64,000 nt of DNA from an uncultured Sphingomonas sp. (GCA_913775315.1 CAJYIX010000023.1:32273-96272), one strand, 5' to 3'; positions 17,110 through 26,369 are shown, numbered from the stretch's first letter. Translations and numbers: made by a program. The notes: generated from the letters alone by a model not told the origin.

Positions 17110-17139
17110 AAAAGCCCCGCCGGCGGATGCCGACGGGGC
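17110..17139 (-). terminator. Rho-independent terminator of rpsT
   Basis: Read on the minus strand, an 11-bp stem (GCCCCGTCGGC paired with GCCGGCGGGGC, one G-U) with a short ATCC-type loop is followed by TTTT. It lies 25 nt past the rpsT stop. Confidence 0.85.
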
Positions 17140-17163
17140 CTCTAACCCTCCGCGAAGCTGCGT

Positions 17164-17427
17164 TCAGGCGAGCGCGGCGAGGCGCTTGGTCAGGCGCGAG
17201 AACTTGCGCGCCGCGGTATTCTTGTGAACGACGCCCTTGGCGACGCCGCGAGCGAGTTCCGGCTGCATCGCCGACATCGCGGCCGTCGCCGCCGCCTTGT
17301 CACCCGAAGCGAGCGCCGCCTCGGCCTTCTTGACGAAGGTGCGGATGCGGCCGACGCGCGCGCCGTTCACTTCCGCCCGGCGCTCGTTACGACGGATACG
17401 CTTCTTCGCTTGCGGCGTGTTCGCCAT
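17164..17427 (-). CDS. rpsT: 30S ribosomal protein S20
   Basis: 87 residues, standard S20 length. Starts [17 protein letters not shown], the typical basic N-terminus that binds 16S rRNA; the rest is a three-helix bundle with [19 protein letters not shown] at the C-terminus. A GAGGAC ribosome site precedes the ATG, which was chosen over an upstream ATG whose extra residues are not S20-like. It has its own promoter and terminator. Confidence 0.97.
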   Translation of the reverse strand: MANTPQAKKRIRRNERRAEVNGARVGRIRTFVKKAEAALASGDKAAATAAMSAMQPELARGVAKGVVHKNTAARKFSRLTKRLAALA

Positions 17428-17492
17428 GCCAGTCCTCGAACCTGTAATGTGGGAGAGCAACGCCACGCGGAGCGCCGCTCGGGAAAGCGCGC

Positions 17493-17521
17493 CCCTTAGC
17501 GACCGCGCGGGAAATGGTCAA
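17493..17521 (-). promoter_or_regulatory. Likely sigma-70-type promoter of rpsT
   Basis: On the minus strand TTGACC is separated by exactly 17 nt from TAAGGG, about 66 nt ahead of the rpsT ATG. The -35 is near consensus; the -10 is weak but of the form common in GC-rich alphaproteobacteria. Inferred only from sequence. Confidence 0.45.
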
Positions 17522-17524
17522 CCG

Positions 17525-18337
17525 TCAACGCTGGCATTTGGGGCACCAGAAGGTGGATCGCCCACCCTCGACACGGCGGCGAATCACCGTTCCGCATTCG
17601 CACGCCTGCCCCTCACGCCCATAGACGCGCCATTGCTTGGAGAAATAGCCGAGTTCGCCATCGGGCCGCGCATAGTCGCGAAGCGTCGACCCGCCCGCCT
17701 CGATCGCAGCGAGCAGCACCGACCGCACCGATTCGGTGAGCAGCTCGAGGCGCTTGGCGCCGATTCGCCCACCTGCCCGCGACGGCGCGATCCCCGCCAT
17801 GTGCAGCGCCTCGCAAACATAGATGTTGCCGAGCCCGGCGACCACGCGCTGGTCGAGCAGCAACGCCTTGGCGGGGGCGATACGCCCCTCGAACTGGCGT
17901 GCCAGATGCGCCGCATCGAACGATTCGCCCAGCGGCTCCGGCCCCAGCGCCCCGAACGGTCCCCAGTCCTCGACCTCGGCGGTCGGTACCAGATCGACTG
18001 ATCCGAACCGCCGGGGGTCGTTGAGCGCCAGGGTGCGCCCCTCGTCGGTCTCGATCACCAGATGGTCGTGAATCAGCGCCTCGCTCGGATCGACCCGCCA
18101 GCGACCCGACATGCCAAGATGGAAGACCATCGTGTCGCCGCGATCGGTATGAATGAGCCCGTATTTCGCCCGCCGCCCCAGCCCCGTCACCACCGCGCCC
18201 GTCAGCCGCTGGCCGAGGTCGGGGGGCAGCGGGCGGCGCAGGTCGGGGCGGTTCGCGATCACGCGTGCGATCCGCCGGCCGTGGAGCACGGGGGCGAGGC
18301 CGCGCACGGTCGTCTCGACTTCGGGAAGTTCGGGCAT
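17525..18337 (-). CDS. mutM: Formamidopyrimidine-DNA glycosylase
   Basis: 270 residues. The mature N-terminus PELPEVET carries the catalytic Pro and Glu that excise 8-oxoguanine and formamidopyrimidines; the conserved Lys in FHLGMSGRW region and the H2TH domain (VVAGLGNIYVCEALH) follow. The C-terminal zinc finger is intact as CECG...CPKC. ATG at 18337 is required because processing exposes the proline at position 2. It is divergent from ubiE. Confidence 0.97.
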   Translation of the reverse strand: MPELPEVETTVRGLAPVLHGRRIARVIANRPDLRRPLPPDLGQRLTGAVVTGLGRRAKYGLIHTDRGDTMVFHLGMSGRWRVDPSEALIHDHLVIETDEGRTLALNDPRRFGSVDLVPTAEVEDWGPFGALGPEPLGESFDAAHLARQFEGRIAPAKALLLDQRVVAGLGNIYVCEALHMAGIAPSRAGGRIGAKRLELLTESVRSVLLAAIEAGGSTLRDYARPDGELGYFSKQWRVYGREGQACECGTVIRRRVEGGRSTFWCPKCQR

Positions 18338-18416
18338 ACAGGCTTTGGAGCTAGGATGCGCACCCATCCCTCGCAAGACTTGGCAGCGCCCCGCTTTACC
18401 GCCATGGACCGATGCC

Positions 18417-19148
18417 ATGACCGACACCGTCTCCTTCGGCTACGAAGACGTCGCCCCCGCCGAGAAAACCGCCCGCGTCGGCGAGGTCTTCAGGAGCGTC
18501 GCCGGCCGCTACGATCTGATGAACGATGCCATGTCGGCGGGGCTGCACCGGGTGTGGAAAGACGTGTTCGTCCGGCGGGTGAAGCCGCGGGCGGGCGAGC
18601 ACATCCTCGACATGGCCGGCGGAACCGGCGACATCGCGTTCCGGATGGCCCCGTCGGGCGCGTCGATCACCGTCGCCGACATCAATCCTGCGATGCTCGA
18701 GGTCGGCATGGAACGCGCCGCCAAGCGCGGGATCGACGGCCTCGTCTGGACCGAAGCCAACGCCGAGACGCTGCAATTCCCCGACCGCTTCTTCGACGCC
18801 TACACCATCGCGTTCGGCATCCGGAACGTCACCGACATTCCGAAGGCGCTCAAGGAGGCGCATCGCGCGCTGAAGCGTGGCGGGCGCTTCTATTGCCTCG
18901 AGTTCTCCACTACGCTCTGGCCGGGGTTCGCGGAGGTGTACGACGCCTATTCGCACAGGGTCGTGCCGAAGCTCGGCAAGGCGCTGGCGGGCGATGCCGA
19001 CAGCTACAAGTATCTCGTCGAATCGATCCGCCGTTTCCCCGACATGGCCCGGTTCGAGCAGATGATCGGCGAAGCCGGGTTCGTCCGCACGAAGGTCGAG
19101 CCGATGCTCGGCGGCCTCGTCGCGATCCATAGCGGCTGGAAGATCTGA
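18417..19148 (+). CDS. ubiE: Ubiquinone/menaquinone biosynthesis C-methyltransferase UbiE
   Basis: 243 residues, class I SAM methyltransferase that C-methylates the demethyl-quinol ring. Seen: GYEDVAPAEKTARVGEVF, RYDLMNDAMSAGLHRVWK, the SAM motif LDMAGGTGDIAFR, and AFGIRNVTDIPKALKEAHR, all diagnostic of UbiE/COQ5. The ATG precedes MTDTVSFGYE. Followed after 5 nt by ubiB, so the two form a quinone operon. Confidence 0.97.
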   Translation: MTDTVSFGYEDVAPAEKTARVGEVFRSVAGRYDLMNDAMSAGLHRVWKDVFVRRVKPRAGEHILDMAGGTGDIAFRMAPSGASITVADINPAMLEVGMERAAKRGIDGLVWTEANAETLQFPDRFFDAYTIAFGIRNVTDIPKALKEAHRALKRGGRFYCLEFSTTLWPGFAEVYDAYSHRVVPKLGKALAGDADSYKYLVESIRRFPDMARFEQMIGEAGFVRTKVEPMLGGLVAIHSGWKI

Positions 19149-19153
19149 GGCGC

Positions 19154-20686
19154 GTGACCGCACCCGCCGTCCATCTCTGGCGCCTGCTCAAATGGAGCCG
19201 CACGCTTGCGCGGCACGGTGCACTAAGGGGCATCGAGCGCGATCCGAACACGCCGCCCGCCGTCCGCCGCGTCGCGCGCCTTGCGCGGTTCGGCGCGCGG
19301 GTGCCCAAGAAGCCTGCCTATGCCGACGCCTTCCAGTCGATCGGCCCGGCCGCGATCAAGCTCGGCCAGACGCTGGCGACGCGTCCCGACCTCGTCGGCG
19401 ACGAAGCGGCGCTCGACCTCTTGCGGCTTCAGGATGCACTGCCCCCCGTCCCGTTCGAGGATGTGGCCGCGGTCATGCGGGCGAGCTTCGGCAAGCCGCT
19501 GGAGAGCCTGTTCGCCGAGATCGAGCCCGTGCCGATCGGCGCCGCCTCGATCGCGCAGGTCCACCGCGCGACCACCACCGACGGACGCCGCGTCGCGGTC
19601 AAGGTGATCCGCCCCGGCGTCGAGGCCGAGTTCACGCGCGCGATCGACACCTATGAATGGGCCGCCGCGCAGGTCGAGCAGATGGGCGGCGAGGCCGCGC
19701 GCCTGCGCCCCCGCCTGACGATCGACACGTTCAAGCGCTGGACGCTACGCGAGCTCGACCTGCGCCGCGAGGCCGCCTCCGCCTCCGAACTGGCGCAGGG
19801 GATGACCGCGGAGCCCGATTTCGTCGTTCCGGCGATCGACTGGCAGCGCACGACCGGCAAGGTGATGACGCTCGAATGGATCGACGGCATCAAGCTGTCG
19901 AACCGCGAGGCGCTGATCGCCGCGGGCCACGATCTGCCCGCGCTCGCCGCCAAGCTCGTCCGCGCCTTCCTGCGCCAGGCGATCGCCGAGGGGTTCTTCC
20001 ACGCCGACATGCATCAGGGGAACCTGTTCGCGCTGCATGACGGGCGGATCGCCGCGATCGACTTCGGCATCATGGGCCGGATCGACCGGCGCGCGCGCGT
20101 CTGGCTCGCCGAGATCCTCTACGGCCTCATCACCGGCAACTATCGCCGCGTGGCGGAAATCCATTTCGAGGCGGGCTATGTGCCCCCGCACCACAATGTC
20201 GCCGAGTTCGCAACAGCGCTGCGCGCCGTGGGCGAGCCGATTCGCGGCATGGCGACCAAGGACATGTCGGTCGGCATGATGCTGGACAGCCTGTTCAACA
20301 TCACCCGCGACTTCGACATGCAGACGCAGCCGCACCTCCTGCTCCTCCAAAAGACGATGGTGATGGTCGAGGGGGTGGCGACCAGCCTCGATCCCGACGT
20401 CAACCTGTGGGACGTCGGTGCGCCGTTCATCGGCGAGTGGATCCGGACCGAACTCGGCCCGGAGGCCGCCGTCGCCGACCGGCTGGTCGAGGATTTCCAG
20501 ACGCTCGCCCGCCTCCCCCGCCTGATCCGCAATATCGAGCGGCAGTTTCCCGATCCGGGCGGCGCGCCCCCGTCGCCGCCGCTCCGGGAAATCCAGGTGA
20601 TCCGCGTCGGCGGTGGCTGGCGCTATGCGGCGATGGCAGTGATGGGCGCCGGGGCCGGGATCGCCGCGACGCTTCTGCTGACGTGA
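19154..20686 (+). CDS. ubiB: Ubiquinone biosynthesis protein UbiB (ABC1/ADCK atypical kinase)
   Basis: 510 residues. The family KxGQ motif is in AAIKLGQTLATRPDLVG; the Ala-rich loop replacing the kinase Gly-rich loop is PIGAASIAQVHRA, followed by the VAVKVIRPG lysine. HADMHQGN and IAAIDFGIMGRI are the catalytic and metal-binding loops. A C-terminal membrane helix (MAVMGAGAGIAATLLL) anchors it. UbiB is an ATPase that supports aerobic coenzyme Q synthesis. GTG start; the stop overlaps the next GTG by 4 nt. Confidence 0.95.
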   Translation: MTAPAVHLWRLLKWSRTLARHGALRGIERDPNTPPAVRRVARLARFGARVPKKPAYADAFQSIGPAAIKLGQTLATRPDLVGDEAALDLLRLQDALPPVPFEDVAAVMRASFGKPLESLFAEIEPVPIGAASIAQVHRATTTDGRRVAVKVIRPGVEAEFTRAIDTYEWAAAQVEQMGGEAARLRPRLTIDTFKRWTLRELDLRREAASASELAQGMTAEPDFVVPAIDWQRTTGKVMTLEWIDGIKLSNREALIAAGHDLPALAAKLVRAFLRQAIAEGFFHADMHQGNLFALHDGRIAAIDFGIMGRIDRRARVWLAEILYGLITGNYRRVAEIHFEAGYVPPHHNVAEFATALRAVGEPIRGMATKDMSVGMMLDSLFNITRDFDMQTQPHLLLLQKTMVMVEGVATSLDPDVNLWDVGAPFIGEWIRTELGPEAAVADRLVEDFQTLARLPRLIRNIERQFPDPGGAPPSPPLREIQVIRVGGGWRYAAMAVMGAGAGIAATLLLT

Positions 20687-21786
20687 GGATCCGCCCGCCG
20701 CTCTGGCTGGCCACGCCCAGCCGGTATGCGGGCGTGACCCGCACCCGCGCGCGCCTGATCCTCGGCGGGCTGGCGCTGCTCGTGTTCCTGTCGTTCCAGT
20801 CGCTTCTGCTCGGCGATGCGCCCTCGGCAGAGGGGGCTGCGGGAGCGAGCGACCTGGCATTGTACGAGGGGATCGTCGCGGGGATGCGCTCGGGCGGCGG
20901 CTATTACGACGTCGCTGCGGACCAGCTTCGCGCGCTCGACTATCCGCTCCGCCCCTTCCTCACCTTTCGCGTGCCGACACTGGCGGTGGTGCAGGCCGCG
21001 CTGCCGCCGGTCGCTGTCGTCATCCTGATGCTGTCGATTTCGGTCAGCGCCGGTCTTGCCTGGCTCGGCCTGCTGATGGCGCGCGCGTTCACCCGCCCCG
21101 CCCCGCTGGTCGCCGCCGCGGTGCTGCTGGCGGGCGGGCTGGTCGCCTTCGTTCAATGGCCGCTCTGGCCGTTCCACGAGTTCTGGGCCGCGCCCCTCAT
21201 CGCGCTGTCGATGGCGATACGCCGCCCCGGCCTGTGGCTCAGTGCAGCGGCAATCGGGCTGGCGGCGACGCTGATCCGCGAGACGGCGGCGCTCTATCTC
21301 CTCGTCATGGCCGCGTGCGCCTGGATCGAGGGCGAGCGGCGCGAGGCGTTCGGCTGGGGCGCGGCGCTGGGCCTGTTCGCGGTCGTGCTCGGCTTCCATG
21401 CCTGGGCGGCGAGCCATGCGGTGGGACCACTCGATGCGCAGTCGCCGGGCTGGGCGGGGCTCAACGGCCCCGGCCTGTTCGTCCGCGCGGTGTGGCAGTC
21501 GAGCGCGCTGCAACTCCTGCCCCTCGCCCTCGCGGCGCCGATCGTCGCGCTCGCCGCGTTCGGGTGGAGCGCCTGGGCCGATCCGGCGGGCAAACGAGTC
21601 GCCGCCGTCATCGCAGCCTATGCGATCGTCATGAGCCTGTTCGCGCGGCTCGACACTTTCTACTGGGGGCTGATGGCAACACCGCTCATTCTCGTCGGGT
21701 TGGCCTTCCTGCCCGACGCGTTGCGCGATCTGGCCACCGCTGCAATGGACACGCGCCGCGTGCGGGTGCAGAGGATCACGCGATGA
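20683..21786 (+). CDS. Polytopic membrane protein of unknown function
   Basis: 367 residues from a GTG overlapping the ubiB stop. About eight to ten hydrophobic helices alternate with short loops; a soluble stretch after the first helix contains the YYDVAADQLRALDYPLRPF segment, which recalls the first extracytoplasmic loop of dolichyl-phosphate-type glycosyltransferases, but no catalytic DxD-type motif is certain. It is coupled at both ends (ubiB and coaBC overlap it by 4 nt). Function cannot be assigned; glycosyltransferase-like is only a guess. Confidence 0.8.
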   Translation: MRIRPPLWLATPSRYAGVTRTRARLILGGLALLVFLSFQSLLLGDAPSAEGAAGASDLALYEGIVAGMRSGGGYYDVAADQLRALDYPLRPFLTFRVPTLAVVQAALPPVAVVILMLSISVSAGLAWLGLLMARAFTRPAPLVAAAVLLAGGLVAFVQWPLWPFHEFWAAPLIALSMAIRRPGLWLSAAAIGLAATLIRETAALYLLVMAACAWIEGERREAFGWGAALGLFAVVLGFHAWAASHAVGPLDAQSPGWAGLNGPGLFVRAVWQSSALQLLPLALAAPIVALAAFGWSAWADPAGKRVAAVIAAYAIVMSLFARLDTFYWGLMATPLILVGLAFLPDALRDLATAAMDTRRVRVQRITR

Positions 21787-22952
21787 AGCGGATCCTGCTG
21801 ATCGTCGGCGGCGGCATCGCCGCGTACAAGGCGTGCGAGCTCATCCGCCTCTGTCGCCGCGCCGGGATGGACGTGACCTGCGTCCTGACCGAGGGCGGCG
21901 CGCAGTTCGTCACGCCGATGACGCTCGCGGCACTTTCCGAAAACCCCGTCCACACCACGCTCTGGGACCTCAAGAACGAGGCCGAGATGGGGCATATCCA
22001 GTTGAGCCGGGAGGCCGACCTGGTCGTCGTCGCCCCCGCCACCGCGGACCTCCTCGCGCGAATGGCCGCGGGAATCGCGAACGATCTCGCCACCACGCTG
22101 CTGCTCGCCACCGACAAGCCAGTACTGGCGGCGCCCGCGATGAACGTGCGGATGTGGGGCCATACCGCCACCCGGCGGAATGTCGCGACGCTGCGCGGCG
22201 ACGGCGTGACGGTGCTCGAGCCCGACGAGGGACCGATGGCGTGCGGCGAGTACGGCCCCGGCCGCCTGCCCGAACCGGCGGCGATCCTCGAAGCGATTGA
22301 GGCGGCGCTAACGCCCAACCGACGGCTGGCGGGACGCCACATCCTCGTCACCGCCGGGCCGACGCACGAGCCGATCGACCCCGTGCGCTACATCGCCAAC
22401 CGCTCCTCGGGGAAGCAGGGCTTCGCCATCGCCGCCGCTTGTGCGGAGATGGGCGCACGGGTGACGCTGGTGAGCGGCCCCGTCACCCTGCCCACCCCGG
22501 CCGGCGTCGACCGGGTGAACGTGGAAACCGCGCGTCAGATGGCCGATGCGGTCGCCGCCGCTTTGCCGGCCGACGCCGCGGTCATGGTCGCCGCGGTCGC
22601 CGACTGGCACGTCGAGGCGGCGGGCCAGAAGCTCAAGAAGGGCGCGGGCGCCCCCGCCCTGTCGCTGGTTCCCAATCCCGACATCCTCGCCGATCTCGGC
22701 GCGTCGCCGAACCGCCCCCGCCTGCTGATCGGCTTTGCTGCGGAGACCGAACGCGTGCTGGACCACGCCACAGCCAAGCGGATCGCCAAGCGCGCCGACT
22801 GGATCGTCGCCAACGACGTGTCGGGCGACGTGATGGGGGGCGAGACGAACAGCGTCCACCTCGTGACCGAAACCGGCGTCGAAAGCTGGCCCCATGCGCC
22901 CAAGGCCGTGGTCGCCCGCCGTCTGGCCCAAAGGATTGCCGATGCGCTCTAG
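21783..22952 (+). CDS. coaBC: Bifunctional phosphopantothenoylcysteine decarboxylase/synthetase
   Basis: 389 residues covering two steps of coenzyme A synthesis. CoaC half: flavin-binding start RILLIVGGGIAAYKACEL, the PAMNVRMW substrate clamp and the MACGEYGPGRL flap. CoaB half: VTAGPTHEPIDPVRYIANRS, SSGKQG, and the lysine motif AGQKLKKG with NPDILADLG. ATG overlaps the upstream stop by 4 nt. The 3' end overlaps the next lipoprotein gene by 11 nt. Confidence 0.97.
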   Translation: MKRILLIVGGGIAAYKACELIRLCRRAGMDVTCVLTEGGAQFVTPMTLAALSENPVHTTLWDLKNEAEMGHIQLSREADLVVVAPATADLLARMAAGIANDLATTLLLATDKPVLAAPAMNVRMWGHTATRRNVATLRGDGVTVLEPDEGPMACGEYGPGRLPEPAAILEAIEAALTPNRRLAGRHILVTAGPTHEPIDPVRYIANRSSGKQGFAIAAACAEMGARVTLVSGPVTLPTPAGVDRVNVETARQMADAVAAALPADAAVMVAAVADWHVEAAGQKLKKGAGAPALSLVPNPDILADLGASPNRPRLLIGFAAETERVLDHATAKRIAKRADWIVANDVSGDVMGGETNSVHLVTETGVESWPHAPKAVVARRLAQRIADAL

Positions 22953-23736
22953 CCTGTCCCTCGCCGCCGCGCTCATCGTCGCCGGTTGCGCGACGACGCA
23001 GCAGGCCGGCGCGCCGGCCCCGCGGCTCGTCACCGAAAGCTATGGCGCGCTGAAGCCCGCACAGGTTCGCAACCTCGTCATCGTGCTCCACGACGATCTC
23101 GCCCCCGGTACCGCGGTCGACTATTCCGCCTTCGCCGCGCGGGCAGCCGCTGCCGTCCCGGCGGGCGCGGCCGTGGTCGTCCTGCGCCCCGGTTATGCCG
23201 ATCCCGCCGGCCGCATGAGTGAGGGCATGCGCGCACGAGGCATCGGTGACGGCTATTCGGCGGAGCAAATTCGCCTGGTGGGCGAAAGCGTGCAGGCGCT
23301 GGCCGCCCGCTATCGCAACGCGCGCACGATCCTGGTCGGCGATGGCGGCGGCGCGGTGCTGGCGGCCAACGTCGCGGCGACGCGGCCGTCGCTGGTAGGC
23401 TCGATGCTGCTGATCGGCTGCCCCTGCGCGCTCCCCGAATGGCGCAAGTACATGGCGCGGCGCGAGCCGGCCTTTGCCGAGAATGTCGACAGCCTCGACC
23501 CGCTCCAGACCGTCGGCGGCATCGCGCCCACCGCGCGGATCGCGATCGTGTCGGGCGGCGACAAGGCGCGCGTCCCCGCCCGCATCGCCCGCCTCTATGC
23601 CGAGGCGCTGGCACTGCGCGGCATCGCCGTCGAATATCGCCAGGTCGAGGGTGACGACCTCCTCGCCCAGGGCGAAGTCACCCAGTTGTTGTCGCGGCTT
23701 GCCGACAGCGCGGCAAAGGCGGAGCCCCGGACATGA
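22942..23736 (+). CDS. Predicted lipoprotein with alpha/beta-hydrolase-like fold
   Basis: 264 residues. The signal [16 protein letters not shown] ends in a good lipobox (VAGC). The remainder looks like an alpha/beta hydrolase: LVIVLHDDL after the first strand, [18 protein letters not shown] in the place of the nucleophile elbow, and a later [22 protein letters not shown]. The elbow reads GDGGG, so the usual nucleophile Ser is not there and an Asp would have to serve; activity is therefore uncertain. It overlaps coaBC by 11 nt and dut by 4 nt. Confidence 0.75.
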   Translation: MRSSLSLAAALIVAGCATTQQAGAPAPRLVTESYGALKPAQVRNLVIVLHDDLAPGTAVDYSAFAARAAAAVPAGAAVVVLRPGYADPAGRMSEGMRARGIGDGYSAEQIRLVGESVQALAARYRNARTILVGDGGGAVLAANVAATRPSLVGSMLLIGCPCALPEWRKYMARREPAFAENVDSLDPLQTVGGIAPTARIAIVSGGDKARVPARIARLYAEALALRGIAVEYRQVEGDDLLAQGEVTQLLSRLADSAAKAEPRT

Positions 23737-24182
23737 CGAACACCCCGATCCGCATCGCGATCCGCCGCCTGTCGCATGGCGAGGGGCTACCGCTCCCTGC
23801 CTATGCGACCGCCGGTGCCGCCGGCCTCGACATCGTCGCGGCGGAGGATGTGACTCTCGCCGCCGGTGCGCGGCACGCCGTCGCCACCGGCTTCGCGATC
23901 GCGATCCCCGCGGGGTACGAGGTTCAGGTCCGCCCGCGCTCCGGCCTCGCGCTCAAGCATGGCATCACCTGTCTCAACACGCCGGGCACGATCGACAGCG
24001 ACTATCGCGGCGAGGTGAAAGTGATCCTCGCCAATCTGGGCAGCGAGCCGTTCGCCGTCGTGCGCGGCGAGCGGATCGCCCAGCTCGTCCCCGCCGCCGT
24101 CCAGCGCGCCGACTTCGCCGAGGTCGCCGAGCTCGACGATACCGCACGCGGCGGCGGCGGGTTCGGTTCGACGGGGCGGTGA
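23733..24182 (+). CDS. dut: Deoxyuridine 5'-triphosphate nucleotidohydrolase
   Basis: 149 residues, trimeric dUTPase. All five motifs are visible: [32 protein letters not shown] with the catalytic Asp region, GERIAQLV, and the C-terminal P-loop-like [10 protein letters not shown]. It hydrolyses dUTP to dUMP to keep uracil out of DNA. The ATG overlaps the upstream stop by 4 nt, and the stop overlaps the next GTG. Confidence 0.97.
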   Translation: MTNTPIRIAIRRLSHGEGLPLPAYATAGAAGLDIVAAEDVTLAAGARHAVATGFAIAIPAGYEVQVRPRSGLALKHGITCLNTPGTIDSDYRGEVKVILANLGSEPFAVVRGERIAQLVPAAVQRADFAEVAELDDTARGGGGFGSTGR

Positions 24183-24601
24183 CCCTCGCGCTCGCCCTGA
24201 TCGCCGCGGCCGCCGCGGCGCAGCAGGCGGCCCCGCCGCCGCTGCCGCTTCCCTCCGCGCCCGGACAGGTGATCGCGTGGGATACGCTGCCGCCCGTTTC
24301 CTATCGCACGCCCCCGGTCATGCTGCCCGACATGATGGCCTTTGTGGCGGGCGAGGTCGGTGCCGGCCGCTGCCGCTTCGCCAACGCGACGCGCGCGCGG
24401 GGCGAGGTGGTGGTCGACGTGGCGATGCTGGTGACGCCCGACATGGGGCCGCGACTGACCATCCCGCGGGCGATCGATTGCCCCACGGTCGAGCAATATG
24501 CCGCGGGCCTCGTCCTCAGCTTTTCGCGCAACAACCTGCCCGGCCGCGCGATCGTGCCGCAATGGTATCGCGCGACGCTCCGGTTCCGATGGCCGGGCTG
24601 A
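24179..24601 (+). CDS. Small exported protein of unknown function
   Basis: 140 residues from a GTG overlapping the dut stop. Begins with an Ala-rich signal-like stretch ([15 protein letters not shown]) and a Pro-rich linker; the rest is a small alpha/beta region with two cysteines ([10 protein letters not shown] and AIDCPTVEQ) that could pair in the periplasm. The layout recalls small TonB-C-like periplasmic domains, but I cannot establish that. It overlaps the next ThiF-family gene by 13 nt. Confidence 0.7.
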   Translation: MTLALALIAAAAAAQQAAPPPLPLPSAPGQVIAWDTLPPVSYRTPPVMLPDMMAFVAGEVGAGRCRFANATRARGEVVVDVAMLVTPDMGPRLTIPRAIDCPTVEQYAAGLVLSFSRNNLPGRAIVPQWYRATLRFRWPG

Positions 24602-25344
24602 GCGACGCGCAGCTCGACCGCTACGCCCGCCATATCGTCCTACGCGAAGTGGGCGGCGGCGGGCAGGCGCGGCTGCTGGGCGCGCATGTCGTCGTCATCG
24701 GCGCGGGCGGGATCGGCTCGCCTGCGATCCAGTATCTGGCGGCGGCGGGGGTCGGTCGGCTGACGATCGTCGACGACGACCGCGTCGACCTGTCCAACCT
24801 CCAACGCCAGACGCTCTTTACCGAGGCCGATCTGGGTTTCCCGAAGGCAGAGCGCGCGGCGGCGGCGGCAACGCGGCTCAATCCCCATGCGAATGCCGTC
24901 GGCCAGGTAATTCGAATCACATCGGAAAATGCGGCGGCAGTGATCGCCGGCGCCGACGCAGTCCTCGACGGATGCGACAACTTCGCCACCCGCCTCGTCG
25001 TGGCCGACGCTGCCCTTGCCGCGCATATCCCGCTCGTGTCAGCGGCGGTGACGCAGTTCGACGGGCAGCTCGGCGTCTACCGCGGCTGGGAAGCCGACAA
25101 GCCCTGCTACGCCTGTGTCGTCGGCACCGCGCCCGAACGACCGGGGACGAGCTGTGCCGAGGTCGGGGTGATGGGCGCGATGGCGGGGGTGATGGGCAGC
25201 ATGGCTGCGCTCGAGGCGATCCGCGCGATCACCCCTTTCGGCGAGGACATGGCGGGCAAGCTGATGATCGCCGACGGCTTGACGATGCGCTTCCGCACGC
25301 TCGCCGTGCCCAAGGACCCCGGCTGCCCCGCTTGCGGCGGCTAG
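24589..25344 (+). CDS. ThiF/MoeB/HesA-family adenylyltransferase
   Basis: 251 residues, E1-like enzyme that adenylates the C-terminus of a ubiquitin-like sulfur carrier (MoaD or ThiS). Seen: YARHIVLREVGGGGQARLL, the nucleotide loop VVVIGAGGIGSPA, LSNLQRQTLF with the Arg finger, DGCDNFATR, and a zinc site CYACVVG plus CPACGG. No rhodanese domain follows, which fits MoeB or HesA rather than MOCS3. The partner sulfur carrier is not nearby, so MoeB and ThiF cannot be separated. Its TAG stop shares CTAG with the convergent protease stop. Confidence 0.9.
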   Translation: MAGLSDAQLDRYARHIVLREVGGGGQARLLGAHVVVIGAGGIGSPAIQYLAAAGVGRLTIVDDDRVDLSNLQRQTLFTEADLGFPKAERAAAAATRLNPHANAVGQVIRITSENAAAVIAGADAVLDGCDNFATRLVVADAALAAHIPLVSAAVTQFDGQLGVYRGWEADKPCYACVVGTAPERPGTSCAEVGVMGAMAGVMGSMAALEAIRAITPFGEDMAGKLMIADGLTMRFRTLAVPKDPGCPACGG

Positions 25345-26369
25345 CGCGCGCGGATCAGGATCGCCTGCCAGTTGCCGTCCGCGGGCCGGTCGCGTGCGGC
25401 GAGCAGGTCGGCGAGGCGGCCGGGCTCCGCCACCCGCGCCGCTTCGGCGGTCATCGTCGCGGCGCGATCGCGCCAGCCCGGATGCGTCGCATCGCGCAGC
25501 CCGCCTGCCAGCTTCGACCCGTTGACCTGCCAGAACCGGCCGCCGATCACCGGATCATAGCCCGCCTTCGCCAGGATATGCACCGACAGGATGTCGGCCT
25601 CGACCTCCGTCTGCTTGAACAGGCCGGCATTGCGCCCGAACCCCGCCAGCAGCCCGCGGCTCACCCCCGCCGCGTCGAGGCGGCGGCGATGTTCGAGGAC
25701 ATTGTGCGCCAGTTCGTGCGCCAGCAGCACCGCCACCCCTTCATCGTCCAGCGTGTCGATCAGGCGCGAGCTGATCTGGACGAGCACCCCATCGGCACTC
25801 GCCGCGACCACGTCGGCATCGCGCTGCTCGAACCGGGCGCGGCACATCGGCACCGTCTTCAGCACCGCCTCGACCGGCTTGCCGGCCCGCTGGAGCGACA
25901 GGCGGACCGGCCCCGCCGGGGGCAGCGTCGCGGCGGCCCGATCGAACGCGGCCAGCGGCGCGGTTGCCTGCGTGTCGCTCGGCAGGATGTCGAGGCGATC
26001 GGTCCGCCGTCCGTCGATCGCCGCGATCGAATCGTCCGCCTTCACTCCGGCGCGCGCGGCGGCGCCGCTCGGCACGACCCCGGAAACGCCGATCGGGGTC
26101 GTAAAGCCGAAATGCGCGATCGCCGGCGCCTGTGCATCGCCCACATACTGGTCACGGCCGTGGATGGCGATACCGAGCGCCGGCTGCACCGTCCGGCACC
26201 AGGGGGCCGCGGCGATCGCCAAACGCTCACCCAGCCGCTCCAGCCGCGCGTCGGCCGCACGAAGTCCCTCGAAAACGGAGATTAAATCCCGCGCGGCGAC
26301 CGTCGCCGGCGGGGCCGCGACGAGCATCAGGAGCGCCGCGAACTTGCAGAGCCGCTTGCGGCTCACCAT
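25341..26369 (-). CDS. M48-type metalloprotease with PDZ-like domain, exported
   Basis: 342 residues. A signal peptide (LCKFAALLMLVAAPPATVAA) is followed by a PDZ-like region (GVSGVVPSGAAARAGVKADD) and then the zinc protease core: AHELAHNVLEH gives HExxH and EVEADILS supplies the third ligand. The PDZ-before-protease order differs from BepA/HtpX layouts. Probably periplasmic, in protein quality control. The chosen ATG gives MVSRKRL and removes a long non-conserved extension. It is divergent from the phosphatase gene and convergent, with a 4-nt stop overlap, with the ThiF gene. Confidence 0.87.
   Translation of the reverse strand: MVSRKRLCKFAALLMLVAAPPATVAARDLISVFEGLRAADARLERLGERLAIAAAPWCRTVQPALGIAIHGRDQYVGDAQAPAIAHFGFTTPIGVSGVVPSGAAARAGVKADDSIAAIDGRRTDRLDILPSDTQATAPLAAFDRAAATLPPAGPVRLSLQRAGKPVEAVLKTVPMCRARFEQRDADVVAASADGVLVQISSRLIDTLDDEGVAVLLAHELAHNVLEHRRRLDAAGVSRGLLAGFGRNAGLFKQTEVEADILSVHILAKAGYDPVIGGRFWQVNGSKLAGGLRDATHPGWRDRAATMTAEAARVAEPGRLADLLAARDRPADGNWQAILIRAR

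Noticed and set aside
16750-17163. Replication origin next to dnaA
   Set aside because: No DnaA boxes or 13-mer-like array; only a general AT-rich tract is present.
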